A stretch of DNA of 14,347 nucleotides from an uncultured Massilia sp. GTDB taxonomy: Bacteria > Pseudomonadota > Gammaproteobacteria > Burkholderiales > Burkholderiaceae. A program made the position numbers and the translations under genes. Each line of letters starts with the position of its first letter. Within the stretch, counting starts at the first letter, position 1. The stretch spans positions 1-14,347 of the forward strand of contig CAMPHU010000113.1 in assembly GCA_946886065.1 (NCBI GenBank), in the 5' to 3' direction. Of the stretch, positions 4,977 to 11,132 are shown one piece after another. Below the pieces are notes generated by a model that was not told the DNA's origin, made no database searches, and saw only the letters and a list, made by a program, of their open reading frames with translations.

Positions 4977-7607
4977 TCACGCCTCATCCTCCGCCCGCAC
5001 ATCCAGGTCCCTCCCATTGAGCACCGTCCCGTCCTTCCCAATGGTAATCATGTGCATCCCCGTATCCGTCAGCCCCAGCCGCTTGAGCTGCTCCGGCGCC
5101 ACCCGCAGGAAGTACTCGCCCGGGAAAATCCCGGTGATCACGTAATACCCGTCCGACGCGCTGACCGCGCTGGCCACCACCTTGCGCTGGTAGTCGACCA
5201 CCTCCAGGCGCAAGTCCCCGATCGCGCGCCGCGCGCCCCTGGCGTAGAGGTAGGTGGTGCCGTCCACCTCGCCGGTCACGCCCACCGGGAAGTCGATGCT
5301 GCTGACCTTGCCCGGCCGCGGCACGATGCGCACGCCGGGCGTGCGCGGCTGCCATTGCGGGTCGTCCAGCGAGTTTGGGTCCACCGCGATATCGGTGTGC
5401 TGGTGCGCCGGCAGGCGCGCCAGGGTGGCCAGGCCGGAGGCGTCGGTGCGCGCCAGGAAATTGGCGCCATTGATGGTGAGGCCCGCGCCGCTGATCGGCT
5501 CGTCCGCCTCGTCCATCCGGCCATCCAGGTTCTTGTCGAGGAAGACGCGCACCGAGGCCGCGCCCATGTTCGCCATCGGCTGCGCGTCCAAGGTCATGCG
5601 CATGGCGCGCGGTTCCCAGCCCATGGCCATGAAGAACTGCACGCCCAGCCCGTAATCTCCCCGGTTCGTATAGAAGGCGTTCACGCCCAGCCCGTAGCTG
5701 CCCAGGCTCTTGTTCAGCGCGCCGGCCAGGCGCGTCTCGCGCTCGTGGAATGCATGCGTCAGGCCCAGGTTCAGCAGGTAGCCGTTGTTCAGGTAGTAGT
5801 CGGCGCTGAGCGCCGCGCTCCCCAGCCCGGCCTCCGGCGCGATCAGGTATTGCAGCTGCCCCGTCAGGCCGACGCCGGCCACCCGGCGGCTGGCCTGGAA
5901 CAGGCCGTCCGCCAGGCCGCGGCCGCCCAGCGACTGCCAGCGCAAGGTGTTGCTGAGCGCGGTGCCGTCGCGGTAAGCCGCGATCCGCCCCTGCAGGTCG
6001 ATGTTGCGGGTGCCCGAGGCCAGCCGGTCGTGGCGCAGCTGCAGCGCCAAGGGGTAGAAGCTGGCGCCGCCGGGCGCGATCACGCCTTCGGCGCGCAGCT
6101 CGTCCCTGGTCTTCACCGGGTCGGCGCCGGGCGAAAAGAATTCGCTGCTGAAGCGGTCCAGCACCGCCCTGCTGGCCGACAGCGCCACCTGGCCCAGGCG
6201 CGTCTTGAGGCCGAGCTGGGCCAGCTTGCCGCCATCGTCGCCGTGGACCACGTCGGCGGTGGCGATCATGCCCTTCCAGTAGCTGCGCAGGCCCAGGTTG
6301 GCGTAGCTGCGCTGCACGCCGTCCGGCAAGGCCAGGCGCTGCCAGCCGCCGGTGGCGTTCAGCCAGTCGCTGGCGCCCCATTCGAACTGCGCCAGCGCGC
6401 GCCGGTGGCCGAAGCGGTCGCGGTGGGCGGCCAGGTCGTAGTACAGCGCACCGCGCGGCACGGCGGACTGCTCCAGCAGGAAGTGCTGGCGCTCCACGCG
6501 CAGCTGCCCCAGCGGGCCATGGAACACCAGGCGGAACTCGTTGGGGCCATAGGCCAGCGGCTGGTCCTCGAAGCTGTACTTGCCGTCGCCGCGCGACTGC
6601 TGGAAGCCGACCAGCGCATCGTTGTAGTACAGCTCGACGTCCCAGCCCGGCGGCAGCGCGCCCTGCAAGGTGTGGCGGTCGAAGCTGGTGGGCTGGTTGA
6701 GCGGACGGTTGCTGAGCACGGCGCCGTCGCCGGTCGGACTGCTGGCGGAAACATTCGCCACGCCCGGCACCGGCACGCTGCCGAACAAGGCGGTGCGCGC
6801 CCGCAAGGGGCCGAGCAGGCCGGCGTCCGGATCGTGGCGCCCCAGGGTCAGGCGCAGGCCGGCGTCGGGATCGTGGCGGTTGCGGCTGGCGTACAGGGCC
6901 GCTTCCATGCCCGCCAGGTCGGTGGTCAGGTAGGCCGTGTAGGCGGCCTCGGTCTGGCGCCGGCCGCCCACGCTGGCCGTCGACAGCCCGATGGTCTGGT
7001 CGATGAAGGGCGTATCGACCATCCGGTAAGGCGTGGACAGGCGCGGATAGCCCGGGTCGGCATAACCGCCGGGCATGCCCGGCAGGCTGCCGCGCTCGCG
7101 CCGCGCCAGGCGCGCCTGCATCGGCAGCTGCTCGCGCGGCTTCACCTTGAGCGCCAGGCTGGACATGTCCAGGTCGAGGTCGACCGGCAGCCAGCGCGCC
7201 ATCAGCCTGCTGGCCACGTAGATATCGTCGGACAGCAGCTTGAACTGCGCGCGGTCGAGCTCTTCGTGGCGGCCGGCGATGTCGGCCACGCGCCCCGGCA
7301 CGTCGAGGCTGAAGGGCCGGTCCTCGGTGAGGATGTAGCCGCTGGCGCGGCCTTCTCCCGGGCTCACGCGGATGGCCAGGGTCAGCAGGCGCGCCATCTC
7401 GCCCAGCGGCAAGTACACGTCGCGCCCGATCTCGTAGCCGGTCACGGCGTCGGACAGCAGCTGATTGCCGAGCCGGACCTCCAGCAGCACCAGGTTGGCC
7501 TCCGCCGCCCGCAGCGGCGCGGCCGCGGCCGGCGGCGCATGGGCGCACAGCATGGCGGGCAGCAGCGCCATGGCCGCGAGCAGACCGGCCCTCCGGACTA
7601 CCTGCAT
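4977..7607 (-). CDS. Outer-membrane usher-like protein of a chaperone-usher pilus system
   Basis: An 876-residue exported protein. Residues 1-30 are a signal peptide ending in an AAAA-rich cleavage region. A conserved-looking N-terminal domain (NLVLLEVRLGNQLLSDAVTG, DVYLPLGEMARLL) leads to a long region of alternating aromatic/hydrophobic strands typical of an outer-membrane beta-barrel. Around residues 290-375 is a usher plug/middle-domain-like segment: [35 protein letters not shown] with W322, then GDGKYSFEDQPLAYGPNEF and RLVFHGPLGQLRVE. After the barrel, a dockerin-like calcium motif DKNLDGRMDEAD (D691, N693, D695, D699, D702) and two Ig/carboxypeptidase-regulatory-like modules follow, the last with DGYYVITGIFPGEYFLRV. 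It starts 36 bp after the chaperone stop, in one operon with it. This arrangement resembles CS1/CooC- or TcfC-type alternative ushers. Naming the exact usher clade would need a profile search. Confidence 0.75.
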   Translation of the reverse strand: MQVVRRAGLLAAMALLPAMLCAHAPPAAAAPLRAAEANLVLLEVRLGNQLLSDAVTGYEIGRDVYLPLGEMARLLTLAIRVSPGEGRASGYILTEDRPFSLDVPGRVADIAGRHEELDRAQFKLLSDDIYVASRLMARWLPVDLDLDMSSLALKVKPREQLPMQARLARRERGSLPGMPGGYADPGYPRLSTPYRMVDTPFIDQTIGLSTASVGGRRQTEAAYTAYLTTDLAGMEAALYASRNRHDPDAGLRLTLGRHDPDAGLLGPLRARTALFGSVPVPGVANVSASSPTGDGAVLSNRPLNQPTSFDRHTLQGALPPGWDVELYYNDALVGFQQSRGDGKYSFEDQPLAYGPNEFRLVFHGPLGQLRVERQHFLLEQSAVPRGALYYDLAAHRDRFGHRRALAQFEWGASDWLNATGGWQRLALPDGVQRSYANLGLRSYWKGMIATADVVHGDDGGKLAQLGLKTRLGQVALSASRAVLDRFSSEFFSPGADPVKTRDELRAEGVIAPGGASFYPLALQLRHDRLASGTRNIDLQGRIAAYRDGTALSNTLRWQSLGGRGLADGLFQASRRVAGVGLTGQLQYLIAPEAGLGSAALSADYYLNNGYLLNLGLTHAFHERETRLAGALNKSLGSYGLGVNAFYTNRGDYGLGVQFFMAMGWEPRAMRMTLDAQPMANMGAASVRVFLDKNLDGRMDEADEPISGAGLTINGANFLARTDASGLATLARLPAHQHTDIAVDPNSLDDPQWQPRTPGVRIVPRPGKVSSIDFPVGVTGEVDGTTYLYARGARRAIGDLRLEVVDYQRKVVASAVSASDGYYVITGIFPGEYFLRVAPEQLKRLGLTDTGMHMITIGKDGTVLNGRDLDVRAEDEA

Positions 7608-7643
7608 GGACTCAGGCCTGCGTGGTGAGGGTCGCCGGGCGGA

Positions 7644-8489
7644 TCAAGGCAGCGCGATGCTGGCCTGGGCCAGCTGCCTGCCGCCCGCTTCCGGACGCTC
7701 GCGGAACACGACCTCGAGGCTGCCGGCGGCCAGGCTCACGCCGGCCGGCAGCTGCAGCGGCAGCGCGGCCTGGCGCACCCGGTTCGGCGTGTAGACGGCG
7801 ATCCCGCCCACCTGGCCCACCGTGTGGGTCTTGCCGCCGCGCGGCGTGAAGCTGACGCTCACGTCGCCATAGACCGAGCTGCCGCCCTCGCGCTCGAAGC
7901 GCATGGCCAGCAGCGGGCGGCGGGTGGCGTCGTACTGCACGGCGAGGCCGGACAGCTTGACGCTGGCGTCCACCTTCCCATGGCGGACGATCACCGGCAC
8001 CGATGCACCGACCAGGGCGTTCACCACCACGCCGATGCCGCTGTTCTGGCCGCGCTGTTCGATGCTGTTCTCGCCTTCCGCGTCCGGCAGCTTGTCGAAC
8101 AGCAGGTGCGAGCGGTATTCGCCCTCGGCCAGCTCGGCCGGCTTGCGCAGCATGACGCGCACGGTCTGGGCGGTGCCCGGCTGCAGGGTGATCTGGCGCG
8201 GCGAATAGCGCAGCATGCTGTCCGCGAAGCGCTCCCCCGGCCCCGGGCTGTCGGCCGGCTCGAACTGGCCGGCATCGGTCATGCGGCGGTTGACCAGCGC
8301 GATCCGGTAGCTGGCCGGCCTGGTTCCGTTGTTGATCAGCTCGATCTGGGCGGCGCGCTGGTTCTGCTCGAACACGATGCGGGTCGGGTGCAGCATCAGC
8401 TCGGCCCGCGCGGGCGCGCACAGGGCCAGCAAGGACAAGGCGCCGATCAGGCGCGGGAGGAAAACAGGGAACGGCGGGCGAAACATCAT
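7644..8489 (-). CDS. Periplasmic PapD-like pilus chaperone
   Basis: A 281-residue periplasmic protein with a signal peptide cleaved after ARA (residue 29). The mature start ELMLHPTRIVFEQNQRAAQI is a PapD first strand; R37 is mature residue 8, matching the Arg8 that anchors subunit C-termini in PapD. The central segment LRYSPRQITLQPGTAQTVRV followed by GEYRSHLLF is the usual chaperone F1-strand region. A second Ig-like domain fills the C-terminal half. The PapD Lys112 position (in the NALVGASVPVIVRHGK segment) does not show an obvious lysine. Two consecutive ATGs occur; AGGA at 8494-8497 suits the second (8486) slightly better. It lies 20 bp after a DUF4402 gene and 36 bp before the usher, so the four genes probably share one transcript. 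Its likely clients are the two DUF4402 proteins. Confidence 0.85.
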   Translation of the reverse strand: MMFRPPFPVFLPRLIGALSLLALCAPARAELMLHPTRIVFEQNQRAAQIELINNGTRPASYRIALVNRRMTDAGQFEPADSPGPGERFADSMLRYSPRQITLQPGTAQTVRVMLRKPAELAEGEYRSHLLFDKLPDAEGENSIEQRGQNSGIGVVVNALVGASVPVIVRHGKVDASVKLSGLAVQYDATRRPLLAMRFEREGGSSVYGDVSVSFTPRGGKTHTVGQVGGIAVYTPNRVRQAALPLQLPAGVSLAAGSLEVVFRERPEAGGRQLAQASIALP

Positions 8490-8509
8490 AGGGTCCTACT
8501 GGATGGGTC

Positions 8510-9013
8510 TTACTGGAAGTTGACGATCACCGGGAACGAACCGCTGTAGGCGCCCGGCGCCTGGTTCGGCGCCACCGTCAGGGTGGCGCCGACGGCCAGC
8601 GGCGCGCCGCCGGCCGGCACCGAGAACATGGTCCTGCTGGGCGAGCTGACGAAGCCGTTCACGGCCATGCTGCTGCTGCCGTTGCTGAGCCTGATTTCTC
8701 CATTGCCGGGAAGCGAAATGATCACGGCCTTGTTGCCGCCGCCGTTGCTGCTCCTGGCGACGCTGAAGTTCGCCTGGCTGGCGGCGGGAGAATTGAGCAG
8801 GACGACGGCGCCGGTGCGGGAACGGACTCCGGTCGGGCTGATCACCACGGCGCCGCCGCTGCCGGCCACGAAGCGCCCGAAGTCGAGGCTGCGCGTGTTC
8901 GTGATCATGACCTGCTGGGCGCCCGCTCCGGATGCCGCGAGCGACAGCAAAAGCGGCAGCGCCGGCAGCAGGGCGCCGGCGCGCCACACGGAAAGCAGGC
9001 GGCGTGAAGACAC
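8510..9013 (-). CDS. DUF4402-type pilin-like protein, short N-terminus (candidate cap/tip subunit)
   Basis: A 167-residue exported protein. The signal peptide runs to about A32, leaving a mature chain that begins QQVMITNTRSLDFGRFVAGS. It aligns along its length with the next gene's product: SLDFGRFVAG with DLSFGSFAPG, SPTGVRSRTGAVV with SPNSTRSFSGGVV, and LTVAPNQAPGAYSGSF with LTVAASQPAGTYTGSV. It has no cysteine. The C-terminus VIVNFQ has a penultimate Phe, and Gly154 lies 14 residues from the end, the pattern recognised by PapD-type chaperones. It lacks the extra ~12 mature N-terminal residues of its neighbour. The start codon is a GTG (9011-9013) without a good Shine-Dalgarno; a second GTG at 8989 would also leave a workable signal peptide. 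DUF4402 membership is recalled from family appearance and should be confirmed. Confidence 0.75.
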   Translation of the reverse strand: MSSRRLLSVWRAGALLPALPLLLSLAASGAGAQQVMITNTRSLDFGRFVAGSGGAVVISPTGVRSRTGAVVLLNSPAASQANFSVARSSNGGGNKAVIISLPGNGEIRLSNGSSSMAVNGFVSSPSRTMFSVPAGGAPLAVGATLTVAPNQAPGAYSGSFPVIVNFQ

Positions 9014-9039
9014 GGCCGGGCCCCGACGCCGCGCGCGGC

Positions 9040-9576
9040 TTAGTTGTACTCGACGGTGGCGGACACGCTGCCGGTATAGGTGCCGGCCGGCTGGCTGGCG
9101 GCCACGGTCAGCACGCCGCCGACGTAGATCGACTGGGCGCCGCCGGTCAGGGTGCCGCTGGTCACGTTGCCCGAGGTGCTCGCGCTGGCGCTCAGGTCGC
9201 TGATGGCGGTGAAGGCCATGGTGTCCGCGCCCGAGGTCAGGGTCGCCGAGCCGCCCAGGGTAATCGAATAGCCCAGGCCGGATTCACCGGTCACGTTGAA
9301 TTGCGCCGCGGCGCTGCTGCCGCCCGCGGCCACCACGCCGCCGCTGAAGCTGCGCGTGCTGTTCGGGCTCAAGGTGACCGTGCCCGGGGTCGCGCCCGGC
9401 GCGAAGCTGCCGAAGGACAGGTCGGTGATCTTGGCGATCTGGATCGGCGCGATCACGATGCTGGTCGAGCTGGCGGTAGCGACGGCGGCGTGCACGCTGC
9501 CGGCGGCAGCGGCGGCGGCCAGTGCCAGCGCGGCGACAGCGAAACGGTTCGAGGTGAAGCGGAGTTGCTTGGTCAT
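9040..9576 (-). CDS. DUF4402-type pilin-like protein with N-terminal extension (candidate major subunit)
   Basis: A 178-residue exported protein rich in Ala, Ser, Thr and Gly and without cysteine. The signal peptide ends after VHA (residue 30). The mature chain begins with about 12 residues absent from the neighbouring paralogue, then STSIVIAPIQIAKITDLSFG (residues 37-56), whose alternating hydrophobic residues suit a donor strand. The body is predicted all-beta with short Gly/Ser turns. The C-terminus SATVEYN has a penultimate Tyr (177), and Gly165 is 14 residues from the end, as in classical pilus subunits. The start at 9576 is preferred because AAGGA lies 8 nt upstream; an ATG three codons earlier abuts that sequence. 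As the first gene of the cluster, after an AT-rich leader, it would be the most highly expressed, as expected for a main fibre subunit. Confidence 0.8.
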   Translation of the reverse strand: MTKQLRFTSNRFAVAALALAAAAAAGSVHAAVATASSTSIVIAPIQIAKITDLSFGSFAPGATPGTVTLSPNSTRSFSGGVVAAGGSSAAAQFNVTGESGLGYSITLGGSATLTSGADTMAFTAISDLSASASTSGNVTSGTLTGGAQSIYVGGVLTVAASQPAGTYTGSVSATVEYN

Positions 9577-9603
9577 TCTGGTCATCCTTCAGAAATTGGC
9601 GAA

Positions 9604-9617
9604 CCGGCGTAAGCCGG
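9604..9617 (-). other. Small hairpin in the pilus-operon leader
   Basis: CCGGC-GTAA-GCCGG is a perfect 5-bp GC stem with a four-base loop, ending about 28 nt before the preferred start codon and 14 nt before the Shine-Dalgarno sequence. It is too short to call a known riboswitch. Confidence 0.4.
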
Positions 9618-9629
9618 ACATATTTTTCT

Positions 9630-9688
9630 AACGATGCTGATTTGCAATATCTTCTCAACAACAACCGATATTGCTGTCCAGTATCGTT
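9630..9688 (-). promoter_or_regulatory. Long dyad/stem in the pilus-operon leader
   Basis: Outer arms AACGATGCTG (9630-9639) and CAGTATCGTT (9679-9688) match at nine of ten positions. Inner arms GCAATATC (9644-9651) and GATATTGC (9667-9674) match perfectly. The two helices are separated by four bases on each side, and the apical loop is 15 nt. As RNA it would be an ~18-bp interrupted stem beginning about 12 nt after the predicted transcription start; as DNA it is a large operator-like dyad. No U-tract follows on the minus strand, so it is not a simple terminator. Confidence 0.5.
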
Positions 9689-9860
9689 TTGCTATGTTGC
9701 GCAAAAATAATAGCCGCTTTCTTGAGGAAAATCACTTTCCTTACAATAAACTTACTAGCAAATTATTGCCTTTATGAAAATTAATTGTTAATTAATTACT
9801 TGCGCATACAACATTTGTTCATCAATTACATAAACTTAACAGGACATAACCGAAATTCAT
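9689..9860 (-). promoter_or_regulatory. AT-rich upstream region of the pilus operon, with a possible -10
   Basis: This stretch is far richer in A+T than the rest of the window, including runs such as TTAATTGTTAATTAATTA near 9781-9798. TATTAT (9707-9712, minus strand) is the best -10 candidate; the -35 position at 17 bp reads GTGATT, a poor match, so activation by a regulator is plausible. A small dyad GGAAA-ATCAC-TTTCC (9726-9740) overlaps that -35 position and could be an operator. No coding sequence is seen on either strand here. Confidence 0.45.
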
Positions 9861-9913
9861 GCGTGATTTGTCTTGCCCTACCGGCAGAAACGCGGCCCGG
9901 GTTGTAGATGGAA

Positions 9914-9963
9914 GGCTCTAATTCCCTCCAGCCGCTCCGTTGTTTAGAGCCAACGCTAAACAA
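9914..9963. other. Overlapping, mutually exclusive inverted repeats
   Basis: GGCTCTAA (9914-9921) pairs perfectly with TTAGAGCC (9944-9951). TTGTTTAG (9940-9947) pairs perfectly with CTAAACAA (9956-9963). The middle segment is shared, so only one 8-bp helix can form at a time. The element is 70 nt or more past the ybiB stop codon, before the AT-rich pilus region. The surrounding 9,861-10,032 stretch holds no gene that can be supported. Confidence 0.45.
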
Positions 9964-10032
9964 GCGCAACAGGCTGTCCTCCCGCCCGGGCTGGCGGAAG
10001 ACGCATACATCCGGCGGGCCGCCGGCCCTGCG

Positions 10033-10992
10033 TCAGGTCCGCAGCGCGCGCGCCACCTCCACGCAGCGGGCCACCTGGGCCAGGATGGGACGCGGCACCG
10101 GCACCTCGCCCGCCATGGCGCGCGCGATCCAGGCAGCGGTAGCGGCCGCGTCGCGGGTCTCCGGCACCTCGGCCAGCTCGTCGGCGGGCGCGTCGCGCTC
10201 GACCAGCACGGTGCGGCTGCCCCCATGGAACCAGTCGATCTGCTGGGCCCGGTGCGGATTGGCCACCGTCTCGCCCTCGGTGCCGCGCATCAGGAAGGCG
10301 TCGCCGCGCTCGGCCGGCGCGGCGCCGGTGAAGTATTCGCCCAGCGTCTCCAGGTATTCGGGGTGGGTGTAGGACACCAGGCGCAGCGCCGGCCCCTCGA
10401 AGGGCTGCAGGATCTTGACCAGGGTGTGGGTGGAGTTGCGCACGCCGAGGATGCGGCGCAGCGAGAGCATGTGCGCCAGTTTCGGCGCCAGGCGCTCGAT
10501 CGGCAGGAAGGCCGGCCGCCCCGCCGCGAAGGCGTCCAGCATGTCGGCCGTCGAGCCGGCTTCCGCCAGGCCGAGCTCGGCGAGGATGTCGGCCGTGGTC
10601 ACCCGGCCGGGGTCGAGGCGCACGCCGTGCACCAGCACCGGCACACCTTCGCGCGCCAGCAGCAGGGCCAGCAGCGGCGTCAGGTTGGCCAGCTTGCGCG
10701 CGCCGTTATAGCTGGGAATCAGGACCGGGGCGAAGGGCCCGGCCGGCGCCGGCAAGGGCGCGAACGCCGCTTCGGCGGCGTCCATGAAGCCGGCCAGCTC
10801 CTCCACCGACTCGCCCTTGATGCGCATGGCCAGCAGGATCGCGCCCAGTTCCAGGTCCGAGACCCGGCCGTCCAGCATGGCGCCATAGAGGCGGCCAGCA
10901 TCCTCGCGCGACATGCTGCGCGCACCCTTCACGCCGCGGCCGATCTCCTTGATGAAGGGGGCGGCGGCAAAGCTCTCGATGTCCGTGTTCAT
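10033..10992 (-). CDS. ybiB: YbiB-like (TrpD2) nucleic-acid-binding protein
   Basis: A 319-residue protein related in fold to anthranilate phosphoribosyltransferase (TrpD). The helical N-terminal domain contains SREDAGRLYGAMLDGRVSDL and LGAILLAMRIKGESVEELAG, as in TrpD. Where TrpD enzymes have the GTGGD PRPP-binding loop, this protein reads IPSYNGARKLANLTPLLALL, and REGVPVLVHGVR follows. A second conserved stretch is LGVRNSTHTLVKILQPFEGP. This matches the YbiB/TrpD2 group; the E. coli member binds nucleic acids and is not a TrpD enzyme. The start is the ATG at 10990-10992; a GTG five codons upstream lacks support, and neither has a clear Shine-Dalgarno. It is divergent from the DAHP synthase gene across 140 bp. 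The lack of other trp genes argues against a tryptophan-pathway role. Confidence 0.88.
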   Translation of the reverse strand: MNTDIESFAAAPFIKEIGRGVKGARSMSREDAGRLYGAMLDGRVSDLELGAILLAMRIKGESVEELAGFMDAAEAAFAPLPAPAGPFAPVLIPSYNGARKLANLTPLLALLLAREGVPVLVHGVRLDPGRVTTADILAELGLAEAGSTADMLDAFAAGRPAFLPIERLAPKLAHMLSLRRILGVRNSTHTLVKILQPFEGPALRLVSYTHPEYLETLGEYFTGAAPAERGDAFLMRGTEGETVANPHRAQQIDWFHGGSRTVLVERDAPADELAEVPETRDAAATAAWIARAMAGEVPVPRPILAQVARCVEVARALRT

Positions 10993-11069
10993 GGCAAAAG
11001 GATACACGGGAATGCGGCCCGGCTGCAGGCGCCCTCCCCCCGGGCCGCCGGCGAATTTCGCGCGCGGGT

Positions 11070-11098
11070 GTGCAAGTGCAGCAATTTGCGTCTACACT
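11070..11098 (+). promoter_or_regulatory. Possible promoter for the DAHP synthase gene
   Basis: TACACT (11093-11098) could be a -10 box with GTGCAA (11070-11075) at 17 bp spacing. Both are partial matches. TTGACC on the opposite strand (11099-11104) could be the -35 of a divergent ybiB promoter, but no good -10 follows. Confidence 0.3.
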
Positions 11099-11132
11099 GG
11101 TCAACCCCCTAAAGAAAACATTGATTAGCACC

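Noticed and set aside
4984..7548. Long second minus-strand frame inside the usher gene
   Set aside because: Arg/Ala/Gly/Pro-rich out-of-frame translation of the usher DNA; no signal peptide or motif.
5052..7628. Very long open frame on the plus strand opposite the usher (also 3709-5145 and 923-2152, plus)
   Set aside because: Composition is dominated by Gln, His, Ala and Arg with no domain; these are typical antisense shadows of high-GC genes. The minus-strand frames have clear families.
9604..9688. c-di-GMP riboswitch in the pilus leader
   Set aside because: A GCCGG hairpin and nearby stem raised the idea, but the conserved GEMM core arrangement is not present.
9908..10372. Plus-strand open frame running from the non-coding gap into ybiB
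   Set aside because: Mostly antisense to ybiB, no ribosome-binding site, no recognisable domain.
11070..11132. Longer start for the DAHP synthase
   Set aside because: The added 21 residues are not like the family N-terminus and overlap the probable promoter; MIITPDIE is a better start.
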